From Terfezia claveryi (Eukaryota; Ascomycota; Pezizomycetes; Pezizales; Pezizaceae): a DNA stretch of 64,000 nucleotides. Under the pieces are notes generated by a model that saw only the letters and a list, made by a program, of their open reading frames with translations, searched no databases and was not told where the DNA came from. Shown here one piece after another: positions 39,183 to 50,741 of this stretch; the first letter of the stretch is position 1; each line of letters begins with the position of its first letter. The stretch spans positions 248,001 to 312,000 of the forward strand of contig WHUX01000003.1 of the NCBI GenBank assembly GCA_015179025.1. Direction: 5' to 3'. The position numbers and the translations under genes are program-made.

Positions 39183-40960
39183 TTGTCTTTGTCGTCTTTC
39201 TCTATTCTTGTATATATGTCTGTTGATGAATCTTGCTTGTTTGGCAAGTATTTTGTAGTACTAATAACTATTAAATTCAATAGTAAAATAGTGGTAACAT
39301 TAGCTCTCATAGATTGTGGTACTTTGGGAATAGCCTTCATTGATCAGACCTTTGTCAGTAAAAATTTGATACCAACAGCCAAACTCAAGACCCCTTACCT
39401 TCTTGATATTATTGATAGTCGTTCAATCTCTTTTGGGGCTATTACCAATCTTGCTTGCCTGCTCAGCACCATTGGGAACCATTCGGAGAGTCTACTAATG
39501 TTTGTAACCAAGCTCAAATACCCCATTGTTCTGAGGATTCCTTGGCTCTGAATGCATGATATCTTTATTAACTTTGGCTCTTACACCTTGACTTTCAATA
39601 GTGGGTATTGCGAAAGGCACTGTGGTGCTCTACGAACTGCCATTAAGGGGTTATGTGCACTACCCCTCCTGGTAGAGGACCCTGCCCAAGTAGTACACCA
39701 GACCGCATATATCAATATTGATAACCCTCCTGCTTCTGTTCCTGTTCCCCCTGTTTCCCCAATATCCCCTGCTTCCCCAAAACCCCTGAGTGTTAGCTTT
39801 ATTAGTGCAAGGGCTTTCGCTTACCTTACTAGGAGGTATAAGCTGAAGGCACATGCCCTCTATATACATGATATAAGCCTGGAAATCAAGAAGACAAGGT
39901 CCAAAGAAGAATGGAAGTTCATAGTCCCAGATGAATACTATGAGTTTATTGACCTATTCTCAGAAAATGCTGCAGAAAAGCTTGCCCCCCACCGACCATA
40001 CGACCACACAATCCCGCTGATCGAAGGAAAAACTCCCTCTTATGGCCCTCTCTATAGAATGTCCCGAGTAGAATTGGAGGCCTTGAAGAAGTACCTAGAG
40101 GAAAACCTCAATAAGAGCTTCATTCACCATAAATCTTCTCCAGTGGGTGCTCCTGTACTGTTTGTGAAAAAATCAGATGGCTCTCTTCAGTTGTGTGTAG
40201 ACTATCGTGGCCTGAACGAGATAACGGTCAAGAATAGGTATCCTCTACCTCTGATCCAGGAAACATTAGCCAGGCTCTCTAAGGCAAAATGGTTCCCTAA
40301 ACTGGATTTTAGGGGAGCCTATAACCTGGTCCAAATAGCTGAAGGTAAAGAGTGGAAAATAGCCTTCTGCACCCGGTTTGGCTACTTCGAGTACAATGTC
40401 ATGCCCTTCGGATTAACCAAGCCCTAGCCTCCTTTCAACACTTTATTAACAACATCCTATGAGACTTTCTGGATGTATTCTGTACGGCTTACTTAGACAA
40501 TATCCTAATCTATTCAGATACCCTAGTAGAGCATAAAATCCATGTCAAACAAGTCCTGGAAAAGCTAGAACTAGCAGGGTTGTACTTAAAGCCCAAGAAA
40601 TACAAATTCCACATTTAAGAGGTAAAGTATCTGGGCTTGATAATCATAATGGAAGATATCAGAATGGATGCTACAAAAGTTGCGGCAATCTAGGAATAGG
40701 AAATCCCTACTAATTTCAAGGATGTGCAGGCCTTCCTGGATTTTGCTAACTTCTATCGCCAGTTCATTCTGGGATATTCGAAGATTATGGTACTATTGAT
40801 AGCATTAACTAAGACCAAGGGCATTGAAAGAGGCCAACACTTCCAGTGGAGTCTAAAAGCCTAGTCTGCCTTCGAGAAGCTCAAGGAAGCCTTCTGCTCA
40901 GCCCCGATCTTTGCCCACTTTAACCTTGACAGTGAGTGTATCATAGAAACGGACGCCTCC
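39183..40960 (+). pseudogene. Chromovirus 3 protease and reverse transcriptase
   Basis: Protease: YMSVDESCLFGKYFVVLITI and LALIDCGTLGIAFIDQTF (active-site region altered from DCGASG). Then, after a TGA at 39549-39551 and a new in-frame Met, [29 protein letters not shown] and [11 protein letters not shown], where a frame change occurs near 40427. In the next frame the catalytic box reads [12 protein letters not shown] at about 40485-40515: the second Asp is Asn, so the polymerase would be inactive even if frames were restored. Confidence 0.88.
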
Positions 40961-40966
40961 AATTAT

Positions 40967-41353
40967 GTGTCTGCCGGAATCCTGTCCCAGTATATTAATG
41001 GTATTCTCCACCCAGTAGCCTATTTCTCTAAAAAGCACTCCCTGGCAGAGTGTAATTACAAAATCTATGATAAGGAGTTAATGGCTATTATGCAAGTATT
41101 TGAGGAATGGAGGCCCTACCTAGAATTAGCAAAGGGAATCATAGAGGTTCTCTCAGATTACAAGAACCTGGAGTACTTCATAACCACCAAATTGCTGAAC
41201 TGCCGACAGGCTAGGTGGTTGGAATTCCTCTCTTGGTTTAACTTCAAGATCAGATACCGCTCTGGGAAGGCTGGTGGCAAGCCAGATGCATTGACCAGGA
41301 GATCAGGAGACCTCTCTAAAGGAGGAGATAAAAGGCTAAAATACCAGAATTAG
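40967..41353 (+). pseudogene. Chromovirus 3 RNase H
   Basis: [41 protein letters not shown] with its Glu, [12 protein letters not shown] with Asp, and [21 protein letters not shown]. The first Asp lies upstream in [10 protein letters not shown] (about 40940), in frame before the first ATG. The frame ends in TAG at 41351-41353. Confidence 0.85.
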
Positions 41354-41473
41354 GTGGTACTGAAGCCAGAAAATCTCAATTTGGCAGCCAATGGTCTGGC
41401 TAATGCTGATTCTATTGCTGACACTGGAGCTGGTCTCTAGCAACAGGTGTGACAAGCGTATGAGGAGGACCCC

Positions 41474-42480
41474 TTGGTTAAAGACATCATTGCCATATTG
41501 GAATCTGGACAATGTTGTCATACCAAGATTTCCCTAGCTAAATGCACTACTCAGAATAGCCTTCTCTACCACCTGGACTACCTCTATATACCTGCAGACA
41601 ATGAGCTACGCCTGCGATTGATCAAGGAACACCATGACATACTGGCAGCAGGTCACTCTGGAGTAGCTAAGATATTAGAGTTGCTGTCCAGGCAATATAT
41701 GTGGATTGACCAATGGAAGGAAGTGGAGCAGTATATACGGAATTACCATATCTGCAAGCGTGCCAAACCTACCCGCTATGCTCCTTATGGTACCCTGAAG
41801 CCTCTGGAAGTCCCAGAACAACCCTAGCAATACCTGACTATGGACTTCGTCACTGGATTGCCAGAAGACTTGGGATTCAATGCTATCTTGATGGTAGTGT
41901 ATCGGTTAACGAAAATGAGGCATATGATACTCTGTCGAGACACCTGCTCAGCCCCCAAATTGGCATCCCTCTACCTGGATAATGTCTTCCGTTACTATAG
42001 CCTCCCAGTGTCGATTGTCTCAGACTGTAGCCCTTAGTTCGTCGCCGACTTCTAGAAAACATTCTGTAAGCTGTTACGTATTGAAGTACACCTGTCTACG
42101 GCATACCACCCTCAGATTGATGGCCAGTCAGAATGTATGAACACTATTATGGAGCAATATCTGAGGGCATACATCAATTACTAGCAGAATAACTGGGTTT
42201 TATTGCTGGCCACCTGCGAATTTTCCACCAACAACTACTTCTCTGAGACCCTGTAGACCTCACCATTCCTGGCCAATTATGGCTGGCACCCTCGGTTTGT
42301 AGACTCCCTAGCACCTCTGTGTAAGGCCAGGGAGAATACCCCAGCTAAGGAGTTCACCACGCACATTTCTGAACTTCACTCTATCCTGAAAGCCGAGCTG
42401 GAATATATGCAAGCCAGGCAAGCCGAATATGCTAATGGATCATGGTTGCCAGCTCCTAAGTATCAGCCAGTAGATAAGGT
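41474..42480 (+). pseudogene. Chromovirus 3 integrase
   Basis: HHCC zinc domain: HHDILAAGHSGVAKILELLSRQY and YIRNYHICKRAKPTRYAP, where the usual C-H-V-C has become Y-H-I-C, losing one Cys. Core: TMDFVTGLPEDLGFN, SIVSDCSP (second Asp, Arg-Gly lost), [12 protein letters not shown] (Glu). Stops at 41825-41827 and several later TAG codons. Confidence 0.83.
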
Positions 42481-43055
42481 GTGGCTCTCCAGCCGGCACT
42501 TCTGGATGGAACGGCCATCTCGCAAGCTCGACTACAAGTTCCTGGGTCCATTCGAGATGTTGGCTACTATGGGCACTCATGCCTACTGGTTGAAGTTCCC
42601 CAAGGACATCAAATGCCACCCTGTTGTCCATGTATCAGAAGTTAAGCCTGTGGCAAATGACCCCCTCCCAGAACAGAAGCATCCCCCCCTTCCTCCTGTA
42701 GTAGTCGAGGGTGAGGAGGAGTGGGAGATCAAAGAGGTATTGGACTCAAGGAAGAGGTACGGTCATCTGCAATACAAGGTTAAATAGTTAGGGGATGAGG
42801 AGGCTACTTGGCAACCTGCAGAGGACTTGGAGAATATACAAGATTTGGTCACCCTATTCCACCAGCAATACTCAAGGAAGTCTCGCCCAATGGAATAATG
42901 TTGTACCTTTTGAGAGTTATATAATGGGGCCCGTCCAACTCTCGTTCTTCTCATTCTTCTCGTTCTTCTTGTTGTTTGGAGTTGGAATCTTTATTGTTGC
43001 CTTTATTGTTATTTCCTGTGTTGATTTTGCTGGTTGTTGTGCCCAAGCCTACTAG
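42407..43055 (+). pseudogene. Chromovirus 3 pol C-terminus: GPY-like region, chromodomain, membrane helix
   Basis: RQAEYANGSWLPAPKYQPVDKVWL, then KLDYKFLGPFEMLA, HPVVHVSEVKPV, WEIKEVLDSRKRYGHLQYKVK and, after a TAG at 42785-42787, LGDEEATWQPAEDL (chromodomain). The last frame (42795-43055, offset) runs SLAQWNNVVPFES, then LSFFSFFSFFLLFGVGIFIV and AFIVISCVDF. The hydrophobic tail is closely similar to that of chromovirus 1, including the GPV(R/Q)LSFFS entry. Confidence 0.75.
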
Positions 43056-43086
43056 TCGCTGGAGCTCCAGCCTAAAGGGGAGATAG

Positions 43087-43656
43087 TGTCACAACTGTAT
43101 TCTTAATCTTGATTTGACACTCAAACAGGCTTGTTCGGGTGTCATGCTGTTTTGATACTTGAACAGGCTTGTTCGGATATCATCGATAGGTGATTGTTAT
43201 CTCAGCTTCCGAGATAGGAATCTCGGGAAGCTTATTCCTTCTACGGCCTTGGCCTGGAATCATATATATATATCTTCGCTTCTCTGCCCTCTCGTTAGAT
43301 CCCCATCCAGTATCTTGTATCCTAATACAGACCTTGCCTCTCTCCGCAAAGGTGTACTCCCTTATACACCCCCCTCATCTTGCCTTGTTACGTGAACAAC
43401 TCTGCAGCACAGCTGCCTCCCTCGACATACACGGCAACTGCCTCCACATGTCTCGTGTTCCTTGCCCTCTGCCTCTCTTGCCTCTTGCCCTTGCCCTCCA
43501 TCTCAGCCTTCCCTTAGTCACACACGTAGTGTTCCTATGTGTGTCTTACTCTAGCCTTTCCCAAAATCATATGTGTAGCACTCCTATGTATGCGATTCCC
43601 TCTTGCCATTGTCCGACATACCTCTTGGTCACCTTGTCCCCAAAGCCGTCATTACA
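43087..43656 (+). repeat. Chromovirus 3 3' LTR
   Basis: TGTCACAACTG...GTCATTACA, 570 bp, with both palindromes (43117-43145 and 43153-43183, with substitutions). Preceded by AAAGGGGAGATAG, the polypurine tract. Confidence 0.9.
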
Positions 43657-44043
43657 TGCATCAGAATTCAGACTCATATAGTCTGCTGGAAATGTCAGGA
43701 CGGAAGCTACATGGTTCTCAAGTGCTCCCAAAATTTAGCACACTTTTTTATCTACAAGAATATCAGCTTTTACCATATTCCATATACTATTAAGAGTCTT
43801 ATTCTTAATAACCCCCATATTTCTTCTATTCCTCATATCCTAAATCCACCTGTTGATATCCCTATGCCCTCCTATTTCAGGGTCACCCACCGAGAAAGCC
43901 ATGGCAGTCCCTGTAGCTTCGCCACTATCAGACACTTCATCCTCTGCGTCAGAGTTCTCATTAGGCTGTGCCATCTTATAAGCTCACTTAATCACCAAAT
44001 TTTTCGTGGTCTCGGAGTACTTTTTGAGGCAATCCTGAAGTAG
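43657..44043. other. Unassigned flank with a knuckle-like motif
   Basis: In the plus frame CWKCQDGSYMVLKC appears, a C-x2-C-x4-Y-x4-C pattern that would be a zinc knuckle if Tyr replaced His. On the minus strand, short frames KKVLEALLQDCLKKYSETTK and MAQPNENSDAEDEVSDSGEA are seen. Neither can be assigned. The two strands cannot both be coding here. Confidence 0.3.
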
Positions 44044-45028
44044 TGCTTCTAGTACCTTTTTGTGGTGTTCAGAACCCATAGTTAGTCAATTTCTTATAGT
44101 ACTCCTCATCACAGTGAAGTTTCGAACTACAATAACTAGAGCATCCTTCACATTATAGCTAGTCGAGGCCCAACTTCAGATTGATTGTTGCATACAATAG
44201 TCTTTCACAGTATTGTACCACGATGTATAATCGGCATCTCGAGTGTCCTATACTAAGTTAGTCTTTGCATTCTAAATTAAGTTTTTTAGAATAACTATTC
44301 TCACTGACTTATCCCTAAGTATATATTGTATTAGGCTATATATGTTGGGTGAGAGTTAGATATTACTGTATAGGGAAATAATTTCTTCTTGGTGTTTGCA
44401 GTCAATGCAAAGGTGGCTGTGATAACTGAAGTAGTCTTATTAAGCTAAAGTGGATACTAAGTATGTAGAAATGATAGGACTACAAGACGGAGTCTACCGG
44501 ATCTCTTATATTATATTTCTGATAACTACATTAGAGAATATGACTATTAGTAGTCAAACTTCAAAATGTAAAGAAATGTAAGTACCAGATCATGTTCAAA
44601 CCTGTGTGTACTAGGCCATCTCAGGACATGCTTGGCCTACAAATGTATACTCTAGTATATACTACACACAAGAATATATATAACACAAACAACTTTGCTT
44701 TGAATATAATAAATATCGAGATTAATAGAGTAGCATTTTATATAGAATACATTATAATACATTTTACATATTATTAGTTGTGGTACAGTAGTTAAGTTTT
44801 CATTATGTAATTAAATCTTTTTTGGGTAGGAATCTAATGCACAAGTTCGATTTCTTACTCAGTCTTTGACTTTTTTTTTTATATTTACCAGCTAATACAA
44901 AGCTTATTTATGTCCAAACTCAATAGCTCTAGGCAAACTTCTAACGAGCTTGATATAAACTTTACTTCGACACTACTCACTAATAATACTACTCATTAAA
45001 GACAATATAAAATTACATAACCTCTGAA
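44044..45028. other. AT-rich region upstream of the Plavaka-like gene
   Basis: No gene recognised. It may include the 5' region of the transposon whose transposase starts at 45029. No terminal inverted repeat was identified. Confidence 0.35.
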
Positions 45029-45976
45029 ATGAATACTACTAAAACCTACTGTCCCTGGTGTAATAGTAAGTATACTTCTTGTGGTGTATATTCTAATTAT
45101 CTAGAGTACAAATATGGCAACAAAGTTGGACAGATATTCACTCCTCCTGCACGTCGGCCAACCTAAAGTCTATAGCAAACTGAGGCCTCCCTCGAAAAAT
45201 TAGTTGAACAACTAGGCAGAGAATTGACCTACAAAGGTGAGGCTTCTTGTTGAAGTATTTCTGATATCTAACTGTTGAAGCTAAAGGGTTTTACAGAGGT
45301 ATTTCTGAATTTGATGAATTTGAATAGGAACTTGACAAACATTTTTTGCCAGTTGAGGAGGATGACATTGACAGTCCCGGCCTTAAGGAGGTGGAGCAGG
45401 ATGAGGTTAAAGACTCTGGAAATAAGTCTAATGCAGAATCCATTCTCAGAACTACTGACCCCGCCACCAACCCCCCTACCAACAGATGTCTATACACCAC
45501 TGATGTCACTAGGTAGCCTTCCACGGATATCAGGCTGGACAGCCTGTATATGAGTATCCATTTGTGAATCAACACTCAGCCAGGTACAATCACCTTTATC
45601 TATTTCTTAATGCATGGGATTATAAGCTTGCCCGCTTTTTCACCTTTAGCAAGGTTCCAAAGCACAGAATTGATGGTTTCTTCTATAATGACTTATTGCT
45701 GAGCATGCTCGGCGTTAGTCCGATGTTAAAGGTCTCGTTCAAATTGGGGTATATGTTATGGAAGCAAATGAACAAAATGGTTGCAGATCCTGAGTAGACT
45801 ACAGGATCTGTGCAATATGCATTACATCCGAAGTTTGATTTCTACTATCAGAATATAGTAGATTGCATTAAATATCTCTTATGGCAGAGAGCATTTATGA
45901 CCCATGTGGTCTGGGAACTGATAAGGTTATTTAACAAGGATAACAACTGAATATATTCTGAGATGAACACTATAAC
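45029..45976 (+). pseudogene. Plavaka-like transposase, N-terminal part
   Basis: Starts MNTTKTYCPWCNSKYTSCGVYSNYLEYKYG, a degenerate C2H2 finger with Tyr in place of His. After stops and shifts it continues NHLYLFLNAWDYKLARFFTF, SKVPKHRIDGFFYNDLL, SFKLGYMLWKQMNKMVADPE, KFDFYYQNIVDCIKYLLWQRAFMTHVVWELIR and YSEMNT. A finger at the N-terminus followed by these W/P-rich blocks is the layout of fungal Plavaka (CACTA-related) transposases. The reading is cut at 45976 by an LTR element; a further piece lies at 62112. The family assignment is from pattern memory. Confidence 0.6.
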
Positions 45977-46656
45977 TGTAATGGAGAACGTTGTTTCATT
46001 GCTTATATAATTGTTTATATACTTTTGTATTTCCTATATTACTACTATGTTATGTAACTAAGCCTCTCGGTTGAAGGACTAGCCTTCAACTATCTCCTAT
46101 TGCTTTATAAGTGTCCATAGCACGCGGAATTTGCCATGGGAAGTTCCATGGCACTTGCCATATGAAAACACCCTCATTATGGCCGTGTGACCTCTGTTTA
46201 AGGCATGTGACTCATTACTATGGCCACATGACCATCGTTTAAGGCATGTGACTCATTACTATGGCCACATGACCCCTTTTGTACAACGTACCACCTTCTG
46301 GTGTGCCACCCTTTATTATATTTATTTCCTTAGTTATCAAATCTCAGAGGAGTATAAATAGGCCACTGGATTCCCTCTGGAATCCGCAAGAGAGACAAGA
46401 AGCAACAAGCAAGCACATAGCAGCAAGAAAGCCTATATTCCGATCAGATCAAGATCATATAGTTTAGATAGCATAAATCATATAAGATAGATTACACCAG
46501 TTAATTACTGTTCCCTATAGGAACGTCCCACATAGTAATCTCCCTACCCTTCTGAGGTCTTACCTCAGCAGAACCGAAATACACAAATGTCCATGCCTAT
46601 GAATATAGATTGTATAAACGGTACTGAATGAATACTGTCTAGTACCATTCATTACA
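45977..46656 (+). repeat. Chromovirus 4 5' LTR
   Basis: TGTAATGGAGAACG...CATTCATTACA. A tandem block (AAGGCATGTGACTCATTACTATGGCCACATGACC) occurs twice at 46199-46272. GTATAAATAGGCC at 46352-46364 is a likely TATA box. It is followed by a T-run and AACTCACTTACC. The primer-binding site was not assigned. Confidence 0.9.
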
Positions 46657-47188
46657 TTTTTTTTAACTCACTTACCTAATCTTTACTTTTAAATCCAAGG
46701 CCTGATCAACCTTCGGATACTTTTATTACACTCACACAAGTGTATACAATTCGACACACAAGTACACATATAAAATCGATATCATTATTCAACTAGCTAG
46801 CCAACAAAAAATCCAACAAACAAGACATCAGACTCTCAACTGCAGTACATCAATAAAAGACTTAGAAGCAAGCTAAGCAGAGCTCTAATGGGCAGTGGTA
46901 TACTACATTAAACAATCCCACCCTTGTTCACAACACTTTTTCCAATAAGATCGACAACTCATCTTACACTCTTGGCAACCGCTATTACATCTATACCTAT
47001 AAATCCAGTACACCATTCAAAAACCGGCCCTCCAGGTCCCAGGAATAATTGGTCTAAACAATTAAGCATTACAATTCCAAGGCTCAAATCTCGCTGCCTC
47101 CACTGCAGCTATTTCCTCCAGAAAAGAAATACCTCTATCAGAACCTTCCTTAGGTCCAGACATCTCTACCAATACCTCTGCGCCCCCA

Positions 47189-49245
47189 ATGTCTACCTCA
47201 ACACATCAATCAGAAAACGTGACACTCTTGCCGGAAGAACTAGAACTAGATTCTAGACTAGTAGACGAAGAAAAACCAGGACCATAAGAAACATTAGGAT
47301 CCTGATATCCAGCCTCACCAGCCGCGTGAGCTACCGAGCCAACAGAACTGTCAGTCGAATGGAGATCATAAGGATCATCAGCCACTACACCATCAGTACA
47401 GTAAGGTGCCAAAGAAGAAAAGTAACTCGACGATCGTATCACATAACCAGCTGCATTTGGTTGTGGACAGATGATGAAATCAGACATAATGGCATCTGAA
47501 CTTAGTAAGAAAACTAAGAGGTCGAGACGGTTAACTATGTTACCCGAAGATATTAAGAAATTAGTAGAAGAAACTCTGAGAAAGACTAGATTTGTAATTC
47601 CTAACACAGAAGGGGAAATAAATCTGCCCATGGATATAGAATTAGGAGAACCAGGCAGAGCAGGAACCAAACTATATTTTAGTATGGCTTTACCTCTTGC
47701 ACCAGAAGAATTTTGGGACAGACATCTTCCAACAATTGAGGAGATTTTGAAGTACACTCGCTCAATGGGACATGCCCAACAGTATCATTCTGATGATACT
47801 CAACTCTTGATAGAAGCTATAGCAAAACACTATTTATGGCTAACACTTTACCCATTTAAAGAAGAAGACTTAGAAATAAATGCATTTTTAAGTAAAGAAT
47901 TAAAGAAACCTGTTGTCCTACTTTTAAGGAAACCGAATTGGGTAATAAATAACTGGGAAGAAATAATGGCATTCATAATAAGCGGCACTTATCTAGAAGA
48001 ATCAGCACATACCGTGGAGGATTTTTCAATCCTAGCAAAGAACTTCTAGGAGCATTCCTGAGAACATCAAAAGATCAATCGAAAGGCAAAAGTCGAGCAC
48101 CTGAGATACTAGAAAGGAGGACTGGGTCAGCCAAAGAACCAGATGACAAAGACCAACCACCAGAAGATATAGAATTATCAGAAGACGATGATGATCTAGA
48201 TACAGGACTAGACCAACAGAAGCAGAAAACATAAGGAGGAGGACGAGACCCTGATGATAGCGGAGATGATAGCTCGGACTCTGATAAGCATTGTCAGTTG
48301 CAAGTCAAACTCTTAAAAGAAAACCCAAACGAGAAAAATCAGTTGAACACCAGCAATGGGAATCTACAACGGGAATGGTTACAACGGGTAACCATAAAGC
48401 AACGAATGCTTTAAAAGGAATAAAGATTGATCTACCAGAAAAAATAAGAGAAGAAGACAAAAAATGGCAAGACTCACAATATTTTGACTCTTGGGCCACA
48501 GGAATACAACGTTGGTTTATTATCAAAGGAATAGATTTGGAAGGCGCTTCAGCTTTGGAAATTGTTGGATTCAGAATGGAAGGAAGCACGCTTACTACTT
48601 ATAATCAATTCCTAAGAGAAAAAGGAAAGAATGCGATATTCTTTAAATTCATACTAGCACTAAGGGATTTTCTAATACCCTCCACTAGTAAGGACATTTT
48701 GTGGAAACGTTGGGAGACAGTCACACCATACAAGGACAGACGTCACATGGGATTAAACAATTAGCCAACTGGCTTACTGAAATGCAAATCAAATTGATTG
48801 ACAAGGATGGCAAACAATCAATATCGCAGGAAGTAAAAAGAAGAAAGTTTCTTAATCACCTGCTGCCATATATGTCAGCTACATTAATTCCTTTAATCAA
48901 AGAAGAATGGTCATATGATCAGCTTATACATCAAGTGGAGTCATATGAAGCTTCCAAGAAAGATATTGCCCCACCACTCACAACAAATATATCCCGACGA
49001 CAACACCCTCAAATAAAATCAGAGTCATGGTCCACGAAGGGACCAGAATCAATGACAAAAAACAGGATTTAATCCTAGCAGCAATCCCAACACCAAACCC
49101 AACACAGAAAAATGGAAGTACTCAGATTGGGATACCATCACAAAAAAATTGGATCAGAAGACGAAGATGCAATTAATTAAAGACAAGAAATGTCCATGGT
49201 GTTGGAACCCTGGACACTCCTACAAGAACTGTAGGAAATGACAAA
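47189..49245 (+). pseudogene. Chromovirus 4 gag
   Basis: Begins MSTSTHQSENVTLLPEELEL. After shifts, the frame at 47471-48049 holds RRLTMLPEDIKKLVEETLRK and a charged helical region. Next, 48291-48764 has DLPEKIREEDKKWQDSQYFDSWATGIQRWF, the retrotransposon gag entry, and 48770-49072 has WLTEMQIKLIDKDGK and KFLNHLLPYMSATLIP. The zinc knuckle CPWCWNPGHSYKNC (C-x2-C-x4-H-x4-C) is at 49191-49232. At least four interruptions. Confidence 0.7.
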
Positions 49246-50741
49246 ATAAGGTACCTATGCGTACAGCCGAACAAGATTTAGCTATACGGATAGCCACAAA
49301 GGATAAAAACAACATGGATAAAATAAAGGAACGACCCTTGTCAAGACAGGTACCAGATTTTAGCAAGGTATTCGCTAGAGCTAACGAACACCCCGCACTG
49401 GCTTTAATTGATCTCCAAACGAAAGAAGGGACTTAATTAATTCTCAATTTGTATACCTATACAAAATACTGACTAGAAGTATCAAGAAGAAATCATTAAG
49501 TACTGCAATTAAAGGCTCAAAAGGAATGATAGACAAAGCTTGTACTATCAAACTTGATTAGATAGGTTATATAGAAGAACGAACGTTCTATGTAGCTCAT
49601 TTGACTGGATGGGACATGATACTGGAGAACCTGCTCTCAGCAAAGTGCAAGCAATAATTCCTGCCCATCAGGAACCAGTCACTATCCAACCGGAAAACAT
49701 TCCACGATTCCAGCTTAGTGTATGGAAGGATCTAGAACATGGCAAATGGTATAAGATCAGCGTATACATAGGTCAGCTGTGAATCAGTTACAGATTATAG
49801 TGAACAGATATTTGGGAAAATATTAGTGATGCAGAAGAAACCGATTCAGAAAGAGAACTCATGACAGCCGTTTCTACGGTACACAAACAATTCAACCCTG
49901 TAACGGAGTTTCCCTTATTATTTCCCAAGACAATTCTACGGGAATTACCACCACTAAGAAAAATAAATCACTCTATTAAACCAAAAGCAGAAGCTACTTG
50001 GATACCAAAATGATAACTCTTAGGACATCGATTTAGACAACAAATCCATGACAAATTAGTCAAAGAAGAAGCATTAGGTTGCATTTATAGAGTAGAAAAT
50101 GACACAAATGCAGTAGTCATATTCACTATCTCTAAACGAGATAAACTGGAAGAAGCCAGACACATCAATGACTGTCAAGACCGCAATTTAGCTGTCAACC
50201 GGACCACACCCTATTGCCAGATATTAATGAAGCAATTAACTAGTAGCAGAGAATCCCATTTGGACTTAGCTCGACTTAGCTGATGGATTTTTTAATATCA
50301 GAAACAATAAAGAATCTGAGCAACACTCTACCTTTTTATGTCACATGGGATATTTCAGAAGTAGAGTTATGCAATAAGGGGATCGTAACGCACCAGCTAC
50401 CATGGTTTGCGTTATGCATGAAATTTTTAAAGATATGGTCTATAAAAATTTAATCATCTATATTGATGATATTATTATATTCTCCAAAACGTATAAAGAA
50501 CATTTAGAATTATTGAAGAAAGTACTTCAATGTCTACAGGACGAGAAATTCTATCTCAAAGAAAGCAAATGCCAGTTCTTTACTCCAAGATTGGAAATCT
50601 TAGGATACGTTTTGACATCAGATGGATTACATGTAGACCAAAGAAGAGGACTACTATATTAACATTTCCAACTCCTATAAGAAAAAAGATCTTAGAGGAT
50701 TTCTTGGAATCATTAATTATCTCAGCAGATTTATTCCTGAC
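49246..50741 (+). pseudogene. Chromovirus 4 protease region and reverse transcriptase
   Basis: The protease region (49380-49660) is recognisable only as LINSQFVYLYKIL and GWDMILEN-like pieces; the Asp triad is not visible. RT: KEEALGCIYRVENDTNAVVIF and DKLEEARHINDCQDRN correspond to the opening RT block. FICHMGYFRSRVMQ precedes NLIIYIDDIIIFSKTYKEHLELLKKVL, with the catalytic YIDD at about 50458-50475, and FYLKESKCQFFTPRLEILGYV. Numerous stops. Confidence 0.75.

Larger units (their letters stand above)
37455..43656 (+). mobile_element. Chromovirus 3: complete but inactivated Ty3/gypsy element
   Basis: LTRs 37455-37941 and 43087-43656, perfect 5-bp duplication TGCAT (37450-37454, 43657-43661). 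Same family and domain order as chromovirus 1, in plus orientation. The two LTRs differ in length (487 and 570 bp) because the left one has lost one palindrome unit and another block, so this copy is older or recombined. Numerous TAG codons replace Gln and Trp. Confidence 0.92.

Noticed and set aside
47206..47757. 183-codon minus-strand frame as an extra gene in chromovirus 4
   Set aside because: It is antisense to gag, whose plus-strand reading has the expected start, helices and downstream zinc knuckle.
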